Positions 17,271 through 26,700 of a stretch of 64,000 nt of DNA are shown piece by piece. A program made the position numbers and the translations under genes. How positions within the stretch are numbered: the stretch's first letter is position 1; the number at the start of each line of letters is the position of its first letter. Below the pieces are notes generated by a model. That model was not told where the DNA came from. It was given only the letters and a program-made list of their open reading frames with translations, and searched no databases. This DNA is from CAZXGD01 sp046350455 (GTDB lineage: Bacteria; Planctomycetota; Phycisphaerae; Phycisphaerales; SM1A02), in the NCBI GenBank assembly GCA_046350455.1, contig JAXMAM010000006.1, forward strand, positions 62,001-126,000, written 5' to 3'.

Positions 17271-18008
17271 TTAGAAGCTGCCTGCTGGAATCTTGATGGT
17301 CTGGCCCAGCTTCAGCGCGCCGGGATCAGAGATGCCGTTGGCCGCCATGATGGCCTGCGGCTTCACCTTGTACTTGCGGGCGATCTGGTAGACGGTGTCG
17401 CCCTTGGCGATGGTGTAGGTCTGCTGCTTGCTCTCAGCAGAGGCCACCTTGGGGGCGTCGGCGTCGTTCAGCGCTGGCTTGTTGGCGGCGTCGGGGCGCA
17501 GGACCTCGCGCGGCGGGATGCGCAGCTCCTGGTTCAGCGACAGGCGCACGCCGTTGGTCAGCGCGCTCTTGTTGTACTCAGCCAGCTCCTTGCTGAGGCT
17601 GCCATCGCCGTACTCCTTGGCTGCGATCTTCCACAGCGTCTCGCCAGACTGCACCTTGTGGAAGCGGACAGCCACGCTGCTGGTGTTGGCGTCGTCGTTG
17701 GACGCGGTCTGCACCACCATGCCAGGCTTGTCGCCCACTGGCTCGATGGGGGGCACCGGACCCGTGGTGCCCTCCGGACCAATGGTGCCCTGGCCTTCTG
17801 TCTGCGAGCCCTGGTTGGACGCCAGCGACTCTGGAAGCGGCGCGAGCGGCTTGATGAGCAGCGAGTCTGCCTCGGCAGGCTTGTTGGAGGCCTGGGCCAG
17901 CTGCGCGCTGTCAAAGCGCTGGGCTGAGAAGTGATCCGAGACCAGGATCCCCACAAAGAGGATGAGGCCGAAGCCGACCACCAGAGCAAGCTTGTTCTCA
18001 CGCGTCAT
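17271..18008 (-). CDS. Membrane-anchored protein with two LysM domains
   Basis: A 245-residue protein with one N-terminal membrane segment (about 6-25), a flexible Pro/Gly/Thr region (60-120) and two LysM domains (about 130-180 and 198-242; KVQSGETLWKIA and TIAKGDTVYQIA). LysM binds N-acetylglucosamine in peptidoglycan or chitin. No catalytic domain is present, so it is probably a peptidoglycan-tethering or division-associated factor. ATG 18008 is chosen for the membrane segment and AAGGTGG upstream. Its insertion between rsmH and ftsL is unusual for a dcw cluster. Confidence 0.82.
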   Translation of the reverse strand: MTRENKLALVVGFGLILFVGILVSDHFSAQRFDSAQLAQASNKPAEADSLLIKPLAPLPESLASNQGSQTEGQGTIGPEGTTGPVPPIEPVGDKPGMVVQTASNDDANTSSVAVRFHKVQSGETLWKIAAKEYGDGSLSKELAEYNKSALTNGVRLSLNQELRIPPREVLRPDAANKPALNDADAPKVASAESKQQTYTIAKGDTVYQIARKYKVKPQAIMAANGISDPGALKLGQTIKIPAGSF

Positions 18009-18116
18009 GACGCCCACCTTGGCCCATCCGGGCCGAGTTCTGCCAACCATTCCCCGGGCAGCCGTCCGCGCGGCTGCTGGGTGTCCACTCCATCGGCAAA
18101 GGGTTGGTCAAAACCT

Positions 18117-19091
18117 TCAAACGGATGCAGGTGATTCGCACACGCGGAAGACTCGCAGCTTGGCGCTGCGCGCGCGCGGGTTGGCCGCGTGTTCTTGGTC
18201 GTCCGCCTCCACAGGCTTGCGAGTGAGACGCTCCCCTGCTCCAGCGCGCTCCAGGTCCGCAAAGGTGTGCTTCACCAGGCGGTCCTCCAGGCTGTGGAAG
18301 CTGATGATGGCCACCCGTGCGCCCGGCCGCAGCCAGCTGACGCGCCCTGCCGCCACGCTGCGGGCTGCCTGCGACACCGCCTCCAGCAGGCCTTCCAGCG
18401 AGCCCAGCTCGTCGTTCACCCGGATGCGCAGCGCCATGAAGGTGCGCGTGGCTGGATTCAGGCGCGACTGCCGCGCCCGCGCCCCGTACGCCTGCCGAAC
18501 CACCTGGGCCAAGTCCTGCGTGGTCTGGATGGGCGCGCGCTGGCGGGCCTCCACGATGGCCCGGGCGATGCGCCGCGCAAACGGGTCCTCGCCCCAGTGA
18601 AAGATCAGGTCCGCCAGCTCTGCCTCTGGCAATCGGGCCAGGAGCTGGGCGGCTGTCTCGCCGTGGGTGGGATCCAGGCGCATGTCCAGCGGCCCCGGGT
18701 GCTGGAAGCTCAGCCCACGGGCCGGGTCATCCACCTGGGTGCTGGCGAAGCCAAGGTCTGCCAGGAGGCCATCTGCCTGCCATCCCAGATTGCCCAGGAT
18801 GCTGGGGAGGGATGCAAAGTTGCCGTGGAAGGCGCTCACCTGCACGTCTGGCGTGGCCTCCACCCGCTGCTGGGCGTAGGCCAGGTTGACCAGGTCGCGG
18901 TCCACCAGGAGCAGCCTGCCGCCAGGGGCCACCTTCTGCGCCAGCAGGGCTGCGTGTCCGCCGCGGCCAGCCGTGAGGTCCGCCATGGTCTGACCAGGCT
19001 GCGGGGCCAGGAGGTCTGCCACGGGCTGCAGCAGCACAGGCGCGTGCCCGGATGGGTCTGGCACACCGCGCGTGGCAGGCTGCGTGGTCAT
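18117..19091 (-). CDS. rsmH: 16S rRNA (cytosine1402-N4)-methyltransferase RsmH (MraW)
   Basis: A 324-residue SAM-dependent methyltransferase that modifies C1402 in the ribosomal P site. The SAM loop reads DLTAGRGGH (normally D-x-T-x-G-x-GGH), and the family's C-terminal motif SFHSLEDRLVK is intact. The long upstream open frame is rejected: ATG 19091 overlaps the stop of the sugar-phosphate transferase gene (ATGA) and gives normal length. In most bacteria rsmH opens the dcw cluster, as here it precedes the ftsL/ftsI pair. Confidence 0.94.
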   Translation of the reverse strand: MTTQPATRGVPDPSGHAPVLLQPVADLLAPQPGQTMADLTAGRGGHAALLAQKVAPGGRLLLVDRDLVNLAYAQQRVEATPDVQVSAFHGNFASLPSILGNLGWQADGLLADLGFASTQVDDPARGLSFQHPGPLDMRLDPTHGETAAQLLARLPEAELADLIFHWGEDPFARRIARAIVEARQRAPIQTTQDLAQVVRQAYGARARQSRLNPATRTFMALRIRVNDELGSLEGLLEAVSQAARSVAAGRVSWLRPGARVAIISFHSLEDRLVKHTFADLERAGAGERLTRKPVEADDQEHAANPRARSAKLRVFRVCESPASV

Positions 19092-20425
19092 GGCCCTGCA
19101 GGCGCGTCTGCTGGCCGCTGCTGTGGCGCAGCGCCCATGCCGCGCATGGCCAGGAGGAGCGCGGCGATGAACACCGCCACCAGCACCAGGAAGGGCACGC
19201 GCAGCTGGCCGCCCACCAGCAGCAGGTAGAGCGCCACCGCCACGCCCACCACCACCAGCACCACCTGCACGCCGTACAGCGCCAGCACTGCCTTGCGGAC
19301 CGAGCCGCCCATGCTGCGCTTGAAGCGATGGTGAAGGTGGTGCGCGTCGGCGGTGGAGAAGGACACGCCTGAACGCTTGCGCCGGATCATGGCCAGCAGC
19401 GTGTCCAGAATGGGCAGGCCAAAGAGCGTCAGTCCGCACATGACCAGGAGCAGCGGGTAGCCGTCGTAGCCGGCGGTGGGACCAGGGAGGAGGCCGTCTG
19501 CGCCAGGCTCTGTGCCAGCGCGGCTGACATACGGGCAGTCAAAGGGCCCGATGTTGGCGAACGACATGATGATGGCCACGGCCACGAAGCCCAGCAGCAG
19601 GCTGCCAGCGTCTCCAAGGAAGATGCTGGCGGGATTGAAGTTGAAGATCAGGAACCCCAGGCACGCGCCCAGCGCGGCCATGCAGAGCACCACGCGCACG
19701 CCCGCCATGGAGGTGACCGATGGATCGGCCAGCTCTGGGTGGGGCGGCAACGCAAACACAATGGCCAGGCTGATGGCCAGGAGCCCCACGCACATGATGG
19801 CAGTCACGCCGCTGAGGAGGCCGTCCAGCCCGTCAATGAGGTTGGCGGCGTTGCAGCCGCCCAGCACAAACGCGGCCACCGCCGCAGTGCCGGTCCAGTA
19901 GAAGACCGTGGCGTTCTGCACCTGGAAGGCGCCAAAGTGGATGAAGTGGTCGCTGGGCCCGCCCATGATGGGCGCCAGCGCGCCCACCGCCACGTTCACG
20001 CCGATGTCGTCCAGCGCCAGCGCAGCAGCGGCCACCAGCTGGCCAGCGATCTTCAGGCGCGCGTCGAACTTCCAGATGTCGTCCGCCAGGCCGGTGAAGG
20101 TGATGACCACCATGCCCAGCACGATGCTGGGGCGCACAGGCGCCAGGTCCGCCACCTTGTCGTTGGCGAACACCGCGCCAGCCAGGATGCCACCAAAGAT
20201 GCCCAGAAACACGCCCACGCCGCCCAGGTAGGCCACCGTGCGGCCGTGGAGCTTGCGCACCTGGTCGGGCTTGTCCACCACGCCGGTGGCATGCGCCACG
20301 CGCCGCGCCAGCGGCACGGCCAGCACAGTGACCACAAATGCGCCGATGAGCGCGGGCAGCGAGCCCCACAAGAGCTCCAGCGCGCCAGCCATGCGCACAT
20401 CCACGGTGAAGGAGTCGCAGTTCAT
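19088..20425 (-). CDS. Undecaprenyl-phosphate sugar-1-phosphate transferase (WecA/MraY family)
   Basis: A 445-residue polytopic membrane enzyme with about eleven helices. The superfamily motifs are present: LADDIWKFD (the DDxxD region), NAANLIDGLDGL, NPASIFLGDAGSLLLG and the HLHHR loop. It should load the first sugar phosphate onto the lipid carrier. The His-rich loop and GDAG block fit the WecA/TagO branch better than MraY, and the neighbours are exopolysaccharide genes, so initiation of a surface polysaccharide is the likely role. An extra-membrane insertion (around 19470-19540) is longer than usual. Start and stop overlap the neighbouring genes by 4 bp. Confidence 0.86.
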   Translation of the reverse strand: MNCDSFTVDVRMAGALELLWGSLPALIGAFVVTVLAVPLARRVAHATGVVDKPDQVRKLHGRTVAYLGGVGVFLGIFGGILAGAVFANDKVADLAPVRPSIVLGMVVITFTGLADDIWKFDARLKIAGQLVAAAALALDDIGVNVAVGALAPIMGGPSDHFIHFGAFQVQNATVFYWTGTAAVAAFVLGGCNAANLIDGLDGLLSGVTAIMCVGLLAISLAIVFALPPHPELADPSVTSMAGVRVVLCMAALGACLGFLIFNFNPASIFLGDAGSLLLGFVAVAIIMSFANIGPFDCPYVSRAGTEPGADGLLPGPTAGYDGYPLLLVMCGLTLFGLPILDTLLAMIRRKRSGVSFSTADAHHLHHRFKRSMGGSVRKAVLALYGVQVVLVVVGVAVALYLLLVGGQLRVPFLVLVAVFIAALLLAMRGMGAAPQQRPADAPAGP

Positions 20426-21423
20426 GCGGCTCCCTCCACAGGTGGGCGCAGGGCTGCGGCCACGTCGCGGATGGTCTGCTCCAGCGGAATGGTGGCCTGG
20501 AAGCCAATGGCCTGGCGGATGCGCGTGAGGTCCGGCTGGCGCGCGGCCAGGTCCTCGAAGCCAGCGCCGTAGACATCCTCGTATGGAATGCGCTTGATGG
20601 CAGAGCGGCTGTCCACGGTGCGGATGACCAGCTCTGCCAGCTGGAGGATGGTGATGGACTGGTCGCTGCCCACGTTCAGCACGCGGCCATGGCAGGCGGG
20701 CGTGTCCAGCAGCCTGGGCAGCGCTGGCGCCACGTCCCGCACGTCGCAGAAGCAGCGGGCCTGCTGGCCAGTGCCGTGCACCTCCAGCGGCTGGCCTTCC
20801 AGCGCAGCCTGCACAAAGCGCGGCAGCACCATGCCGTACTGCCCCGTCTGCCGCGGACCCACCGTGTTGAAGAAGCGCGTGATGACCACGGGCAGGCCTT
20901 CGCGCCGCGCGTGGGCCAGCGCCAGATGCTCGTCCACGGCCTTGCTGATGCCGTAGCACCAGCGCGAGACAGTGGATGGTCCGAACACGATGTCGTCGTC
21001 CTCGGCAAAGGGCGAGCGCGAGCCCTTGCCGTAGACCTCGCTGGTGCTGGCCACCAGCACAGGCGAGCGATGCCGCGCAGCGTGCTCCAGCACAGCGGCT
21101 GTCTCCAGCACATTGGTCTCGATGGTGCGGACTGGCTCCTCCACCACCAGGCGCACGCCCACGGCAGCAGCCAGGTGGTAGATCTGGTCGAAGCGCTGGC
21201 CGCTGATGCGCCGCAGCGCGGGACCCACGCGATCCTGCATGAACTCCAGGCGGTTGCCCGCCTGCGCGCGTGCAGCGTCCAGATTGGCCAGACGGCCAGT
21301 GGAGAGGTCGTCCACCACTGTGACGCGGTCGCCGCGGCCAAGCAGCGTCTGGCAGAGGTGCGAGCCGATGAAGCCTGCACCACCGGTCACCAGAACGCTG
21401 CGCTGGGAGGCTGTGTTGGCCAC
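20422..21423 (-). CDS. NAD-dependent sugar-nucleotide epimerase/dehydratase
   Basis: A 333-residue extended SDR enzyme with the NAD loop TGGAGFIGSH (14-23), the catalytic serine/threonine segment (VASTSEVYG) and the YGISK tetrad motif. The RFFNTVGPRQ and GSDQSI blocks match the group holding UDP-glucuronate decarboxylases and GalE-like epimerases. It would make or interconvert the sugar nucleotide for the polysaccharide. The exact reaction cannot be fixed by eye. It lies between the co-polymerase and the sugar-phosphate transferase. Confidence 0.88.
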   Translation of the reverse strand: MANTASQRSVLVTGGAGFIGSHLCQTLLGRGDRVTVVDDLSTGRLANLDAARAQAGNRLEFMQDRVGPALRRISGQRFDQIYHLAAAVGVRLVVEEPVRTIETNVLETAAVLEHAARHRSPVLVASTSEVYGKGSRSPFAEDDDIVFGPSTVSRWCYGISKAVDEHLALAHARREGLPVVITRFFNTVGPRQTGQYGMVLPRFVQAALEGQPLEVHGTGQQARCFCDVRDVAPALPRLLDTPACHGRVLNVGSDQSITILQLAELVIRTVDSRSAIKRIPYEDVYGAGFEDLAARQPDLTRIRQAIGFQATIPLEQTIRDVAAALRPPVEGAA

Positions 21424-21427
21424 TGTG

Positions 21428-23719
21428 TCAGCCGCTCTGCTGCCCGTCCTTGGCAGCCTCCTTTTGGGCAGCCTCCTTCTTGGCAGCCTTGCCTTCTGCC
21501 GCCGTGACCGACTTGCCCTGCGCGTAGGCAGTCATGACCTCTGCGTTCTTGCGGAAGTAGCCGCCAGCCGTGTGCTCGGGGCGCATCAGGATGGCGCCCA
21601 GCAGCGCGGCGCGCGTGTCCAGCAGCTGGCCGATCACCTTGCCCACCAGGCCGCGCTGGTCCTGCATGGCGCGGACCACCAGCAGCGCAGCGTCGGAGGC
21701 GTGCGCCACCACCAGCGTCTCGCCAGCCACCAGCGTGGGCGGCAGGTCCACCAGCACGATGTCGTACTTCTTGCGCAGGTCCTGCAGGATGCGCGCCATC
21801 TGGTCGCCAGACAGCAGCTCAAAGGTGCGCTGCGATGGCGTGCCGGCGCCAAACACAGCGATGCCATCCACCATGGTGGGCTCCACAGACTGGCCGTGCA
21901 GCATGTCTCCCAGGCCCTTGCCATCTGGATCCACGCCAAACAGCGCAGCCAGGCCGGGCCGGCGGAAGTTGGCGTCCACCACCGCCACAGAGCGGCCCAC
22001 GGACGTCAGGCTGCCAGCCAGATTGCTGATCACCGTGGAAACGCCGGCCTCGGGATGCGCCGACAGCACCGCGATCACGCGGAATCCGCCGGCATCTATG
22101 CCCTTGCGCACCTGCGCCGCGGCCTGCCGGAGCATCTCCGCAGTGACCGAGGTGGGCGCCTCCTTCACGCAGCGCTCTGCGCGAGCAGGCTTTCCGGGAT
22201 CGTCGGAAAGATCGGGCACCACGCCCAGCAGCCGGCAGCCCGCCATGCCCGCCATGTCCGCTGGGAAGCGCACGCGCTGATCCAGGAACTCGCGCAGGAA
22301 CACCACGCCTGCCGCCAAGGCCAGACCCAGCACCGCGCCGATCGGAATGTAGAACTCCAGGCGTGGGAAGGTCATCTCGCGCGGCGTGACGGCCAGCTGC
22401 ACCAGGCGCACACGCTGCACGTCCTCGCGCACGCGCACCAGCTCCAGCTGCATGATCATGTTCTGGATGGTCTCGCGGGCCTTCTCGCGCTGCTCCAGCA
22501 AGGACTGCAGCGCCTTCAGCTGCTGCTGCCTTGCAGTCTGCTCGTTCAGTCGCTTCTCCAGCGCCTCCAGGTCGCCGGTCTGCTGCTGGACCACCGCCGT
22601 GAACTGCGCCACGCGGGTGTCCAGATCAATCTTCTCGGCGTTCACATTGCGCCGCATGATCTCCTTGAGGCCGGTCTTGAACTTGTCCTCCGCAGCCTGG
22701 GCGCGCTGCTCGAGCTGCTTCAGCTCGCGGTGCTCCGGACCGTACCGGACGCGCGCCGAGTTGACCGCCACCTCCAGCTGCTGGCAGTCGCGCTCCAGCT
22801 GACGGATGGTGAAGTCCTCCAGCGCCTTGCTGCGGTCTGCGTCCTCGTAGGTGTTCAGCTCCAGCTTGCGCTCCACCAGCATGCGCCGGGTCTTGGCGCT
22901 CACCAGCACCTGGCTGGCCTCGTCGCGCTGGCGCTGTGTGTTCTCAATCTGGTTGCGCAGCTCCAGGTTGGCGCTGCCAGAGGCCGAGTCCGTCACATTG
23001 TTGGTCGCGATGTACTTCTCGATCGCGCGCTTCTGGTCATCAATCTCCTTGTCCAGCGCGTCACGCTTGGTCACGAACTCGTCCAGGCTCTTGCGGGCGC
23101 GCTCGTCCTCGCCGCTGCGCCGCTGATCCATGTACGTGTTGGCGATGCCGTTCAGCACCACCGGGATGTCCTCCTTGACCTGCGTGCTCCAGCTGAGCGA
23201 GAAGTTGGATGTGCCGCGGATGTGGCCAGCTCGGAGCGTCTTCTCAAGCTCCTCCACGCGCTCATCCACAGTGGGGTACTCCTTGCCCCATGCGGTGGTG
23301 GAGATGTCAGGCCGCTTCATGGCGGCCTCCAGCACGCGCTTGGAGATCATGCGGCGTGACTCGGTCTGCCCCACTCGGGCCACGGTCTCTTCCAGCGTGT
23401 TGTCGGTGGAGAGCACGCTGGTGGCGTCCTTGATCTCAGGCGCCACCTCGAACACGGCGGAGCCTGACCAGACCGGGTACAGAAAGAGCTGCGCGTAGTT
23501 CACCACCACGCCCATCACCGCGCCGACCATGGCTGCACCACCCAGCAGCCATGCGTGCTGGCGCAGCACGCGCACCGGGTCGATGGTGGGGCCGACCTGC
23601 TTGGGCCGCTGCTGCTGCTGCGCTGGCTTGCGCGCGGGTGCACCGCCCGGGGCGGGAGCTGCGCTGGGCGTGGGCGCTGCGCCTGGGGCGCCGGACGGCT
23701 GGGTGGGGCTCTGGCTCAT
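21428..23719 (-). CDS. Wzz-type polysaccharide co-polymerase with degenerate BY-kinase domain
   Basis: A 763-residue protein: a Pro/Ala-rich start, a membrane helix near 60-80, a long periplasmic coiled-coil Wzz/GumC domain (about 90-450), a second helix near 465-480 and a C-terminal CpsD/BY-kinase-like domain (about 540-720). The kinase motifs are altered: the P-loop reads HPEAGVST (555-562), with Val560 in place of the conserved Lys; Walker A' reads VVDANFRRP, with Asn where the second Asp is expected; and the C-terminus has only two isolated Tyr residues in place of a Tyr cluster. Walker B (VLVDLPP) remains. It probably controls chain length structurally, with weak or no kinase activity. 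It lies 4 bp upstream of the epimerase gene. Confidence 0.85.
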   Translation of the reverse strand: MSQSPTQPSGAPGAAPTPSAAPAPGGAPARKPAQQQQRPKQVGPTIDPVRVLRQHAWLLGGAAMVGAVMGVVVNYAQLFLYPVWSGSAVFEVAPEIKDATSVLSTDNTLEETVARVGQTESRRMISKRVLEAAMKRPDISTTAWGKEYPTVDERVEELEKTLRAGHIRGTSNFSLSWSTQVKEDIPVVLNGIANTYMDQRRSGEDERARKSLDEFVTKRDALDKEIDDQKRAIEKYIATNNVTDSASGSANLELRNQIENTQRQRDEASQVLVSAKTRRMLVERKLELNTYEDADRSKALEDFTIRQLERDCQQLEVAVNSARVRYGPEHRELKQLEQRAQAAEDKFKTGLKEIMRRNVNAEKIDLDTRVAQFTAVVQQQTGDLEALEKRLNEQTARQQQLKALQSLLEQREKARETIQNMIMQLELVRVREDVQRVRLVQLAVTPREMTFPRLEFYIPIGAVLGLALAAGVVFLREFLDQRVRFPADMAGMAGCRLLGVVPDLSDDPGKPARAERCVKEAPTSVTAEMLRQAAAQVRKGIDAGGFRVIAVLSAHPEAGVSTVISNLAGSLTSVGRSVAVVDANFRRPGLAALFGVDPDGKGLGDMLHGQSVEPTMVDGIAVFGAGTPSQRTFELLSGDQMARILQDLRKKYDIVLVDLPPTLVAGETLVVAHASDAALLVVRAMQDQRGLVGKVIGQLLDTRAALLGAILMRPEHTAGGYFRKNAEVMTAYAQGKSVTAAEGKAAKKEAAQKEAAKDGQQSG

Positions 23720-23756
23720 GGTGCTTCTCCGTGGTACGTCGCTCTGGCGGGTGGGC

Positions 23757-26700
23757 TCACTTCAGGCCCTTGAGCGCCTCATCAATCTGCTTTGCGATGT
23801 CAGGCGCGGTGTTCGGCAGCTGCTTGGCGCGCTCCAGCGAGCGGCGCGCCTCGGTTGCGCGCCCGGTGGCGGACTGCACCATGCCAAGGTGCAGCAGCGC
23901 CGGCGCTGTCTCCTGCATGATCAGCGAACGCTTCAGGGCGTCCTCCGCACGCTGGTAGGCCTTGGCGTCGCCGGCAGCGGCCTGCTTCAGCAGCACAAAG
24001 CCCAGCGAGTCAAGGAACTGCGGCGTCTCTGGCGCCACGGCCACGGCGCGCTCCGCATAGTCCAGCGCCTTGGCCAGGTCTGCGTTCTGCTCCGCCATGA
24101 TGTACGCAGCGTTGTTCAGCGCGTTGGCGTTGCGGGGTTCCAGGTCAGCGGCCGCGCGGAACGCCTCCACTGCGGCCTTGGCATCACCCTTGGTGTAGAG
24201 GGCGTTGCCCTTCATGCTCATGGCGGTGGCGCGCAGCGGGGCTGGCACCTTGTCGCCATCTGCCAGGGCCGCGTTTGCCCACTCAAGCGCCTTGTCGGCG
24301 CCGTCAGGGCCAGAGTCGCCCCACAGCGCGCCGATCAGGACCTTCTCCGCCGAGTTGGGCGTGCCGGTGGACGTGATGAGCGCCTCCAGCTCCTTGGTCT
24401 TGTCCTTTGGGAAGACCGTGCGCAGCCGCGGAAGCACGCGCTGCATGGCTGGAGACTCGATGCCCGCGGCTCGGGCGCCCAGGATGGCCTCGCGCGCCAC
24501 GGCGTTGAACTCCGCCTGGCGGTTGAGCTTGTAGAACGCCACCGCCTGCGCGGCGCGAACCACTGGATCGGACTGCGCGTTGACGGGCGCTGCCGCAACG
24601 ATGGCCAGGCTCTGCTGCGGCGCGTTGTTGGCGGTGTGCTCGTCCACAGCCTTGGCCAGCAGCACAGTCATGTCCGGCGCAATCCGGAACGCCAGCTCGT
24701 AGGCGGCGGCCGCCTCGGCGTGGTTGCCGCTGATGGACAGCAGATCGCCCAGCTGCTCGCGCCACGCTCCCTTGGTGGGGAACAGCTCCACGGCCGCGCG
24801 CGACTGGTCAAGTGCCTTGGGAATGAGATCAGACACCACATACAGCTGGATGAGGCGGGCGCGGGCCTGCTCATCCATGGGCTGCACCTTCAGGTACCGC
24901 TCCAGCGCGCCGATGGCTCCGCCACGGTCGCCCTTGTCCAGCGCCAGATCTGCGCGCATCATGGCGGCGTCCAGCAGGCCAGCGTTGCGGCTGAGCAGAC
25001 GCTCGACCTCCGCCACGGCCAGGTCATAGGTGCGCTGGTCAATCACGCCGCCAGCGCGGGCCTGCGCACGCAGCACCTCCACGCGGCGCAGCGGCGCCAG
25101 GTAGGCGCTCGGGGCCAGCTGCTCTGCCTTGGCGAGCGCAGCCAGCGCCTTGTCGCGATAGCTGCGGGCGGCATCCAGATCGCCCATCCGCTCGGCCTTG
25201 CCGCCTCGGTTGGTGTCCAGCGCGGCGCCCAGGATCTCGATGGCAGCCTGCGCGGATGGCGCCGGATTGGAGCCCGCCAGCGAACGCACCTTGGCCAGCG
25301 AGGCCTCTGCCGCTTCGAAGTCTCCCAGCTGCATCTGCAGCTCGCAGAGACGGGCCTGCATGTCCAGGCGCGGGTTGGTCTCCAGCCAGTTGGCCAGCGC
25401 TGCCGCTGCCTCCTTGGGCTTGCCTTGGCCGTTCTGGATCTCCACCAGCGCCAGGTCGGCTTCGCGCTTCTGTGGGTCCTGCGCCTTGCGAGCCTCGGCA
25501 AACGCAGCTTCTGCTGCCTCCGGCTGGTTGGCCGCCAGATGATGCACCCCCAGCTCTAGGTACATGTTGCTGGGCACTGGACCGCGGGCCTTGGTGGCGT
25601 CAATCACAGCCTGGATGGCCGCTGCGCCTTCTGCTGGCATGGACTGATCGCGCATCACGCGCGCCTTCTGCACCGCCAGCTGCAGGTTGGTGGGGTTCTG
25701 CGCAATGATGTCCGCGTACAGCTGCTCGGCGCGCGCGCGGTTCACGCGGGCCTGATCAGACAACAGGCGGCCGCGCTGCTCCGGCGTCAGGCCAGTCCAA
25801 GCAGACGCGCTCAGCGGCTTGCCATCAGTGCCCTTCAGCGTGTCATACGAGGGCGGCATGTACAGCAGGCTGTACAGCGCGGCGATGTTCTCGGGGATCG
25901 GACGCAGGCGCTTGTTCAGCTCCTCGCGCACCTCGATGGCGCGACCACGCGTGCCGTACGTGGCCTCGAACTGCGCCTGCAGCATGGCGAGGCGCGCGTC
26001 CACAGGGTTGGACTCGGCCGCTGCGCGCAGCATCTCCAGCGCCTGTGCGCCGTTGCTGGCGCGCGCCATGGCGCGGGCGTACCCAATGACGGTGTCGGCA
26101 TCGTTGGGGCGGCGGTCATACGCCTCCTTCCACAGCGTCAGGGCCTCCTGCTCATTGCCCAGACGCTCCTGCAGTCCCGCCAGACGGGCAGTGAGCGCCG
26201 CCTCGGTGCGTCCAGCGGCACGCGCCTTCTGCACCATGGCCGCGGCCTCTGCCACCTGTCCCTGTGTCTCCATCAGGTACGACTCAAGCACGATGGGAAG
26301 CTCGGGCGAGTTGGCGATCTTGCGCGCCAGATCCATCTGCGCGCGGGCCCGGCCCAGCGCAGCCTGCGCCTCATCCGTGCGCTGCGCATCCTTGGCTGAC
26401 AGGTACTGGGCCAGCGCCTCGGCAAACGCAGCCTGCACCACCGCCGGGTCGTCCGACGCGCTCTGCATGGCGGTCTTCTCTGCCTCGGTGATGCGGGCGC
26501 TCACGGCAGCGAGCTGCTTCTGCAGCTCGGCCATCTTCACTGGATCGGCACTGGCTGCCTGCAGCTGGCGGCTCAGGTCCGAGCGCAGCGACCGGAACGC
26601 CTGAAGCAGCTCAGCATCGCGGCGCTTGGGGTCCTCGATCACGCGATTGACCATCATCTCGATGCGCTGCATCGGATCGTCGGTGGCCAGCTCCGCTTCG

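Noticed and set aside
22081..22160. Active Walker A in the co-polymerase kinase domain
   Set aside because: The loop reads GVST with no Lys; calling it an active BY-kinase is not supported.
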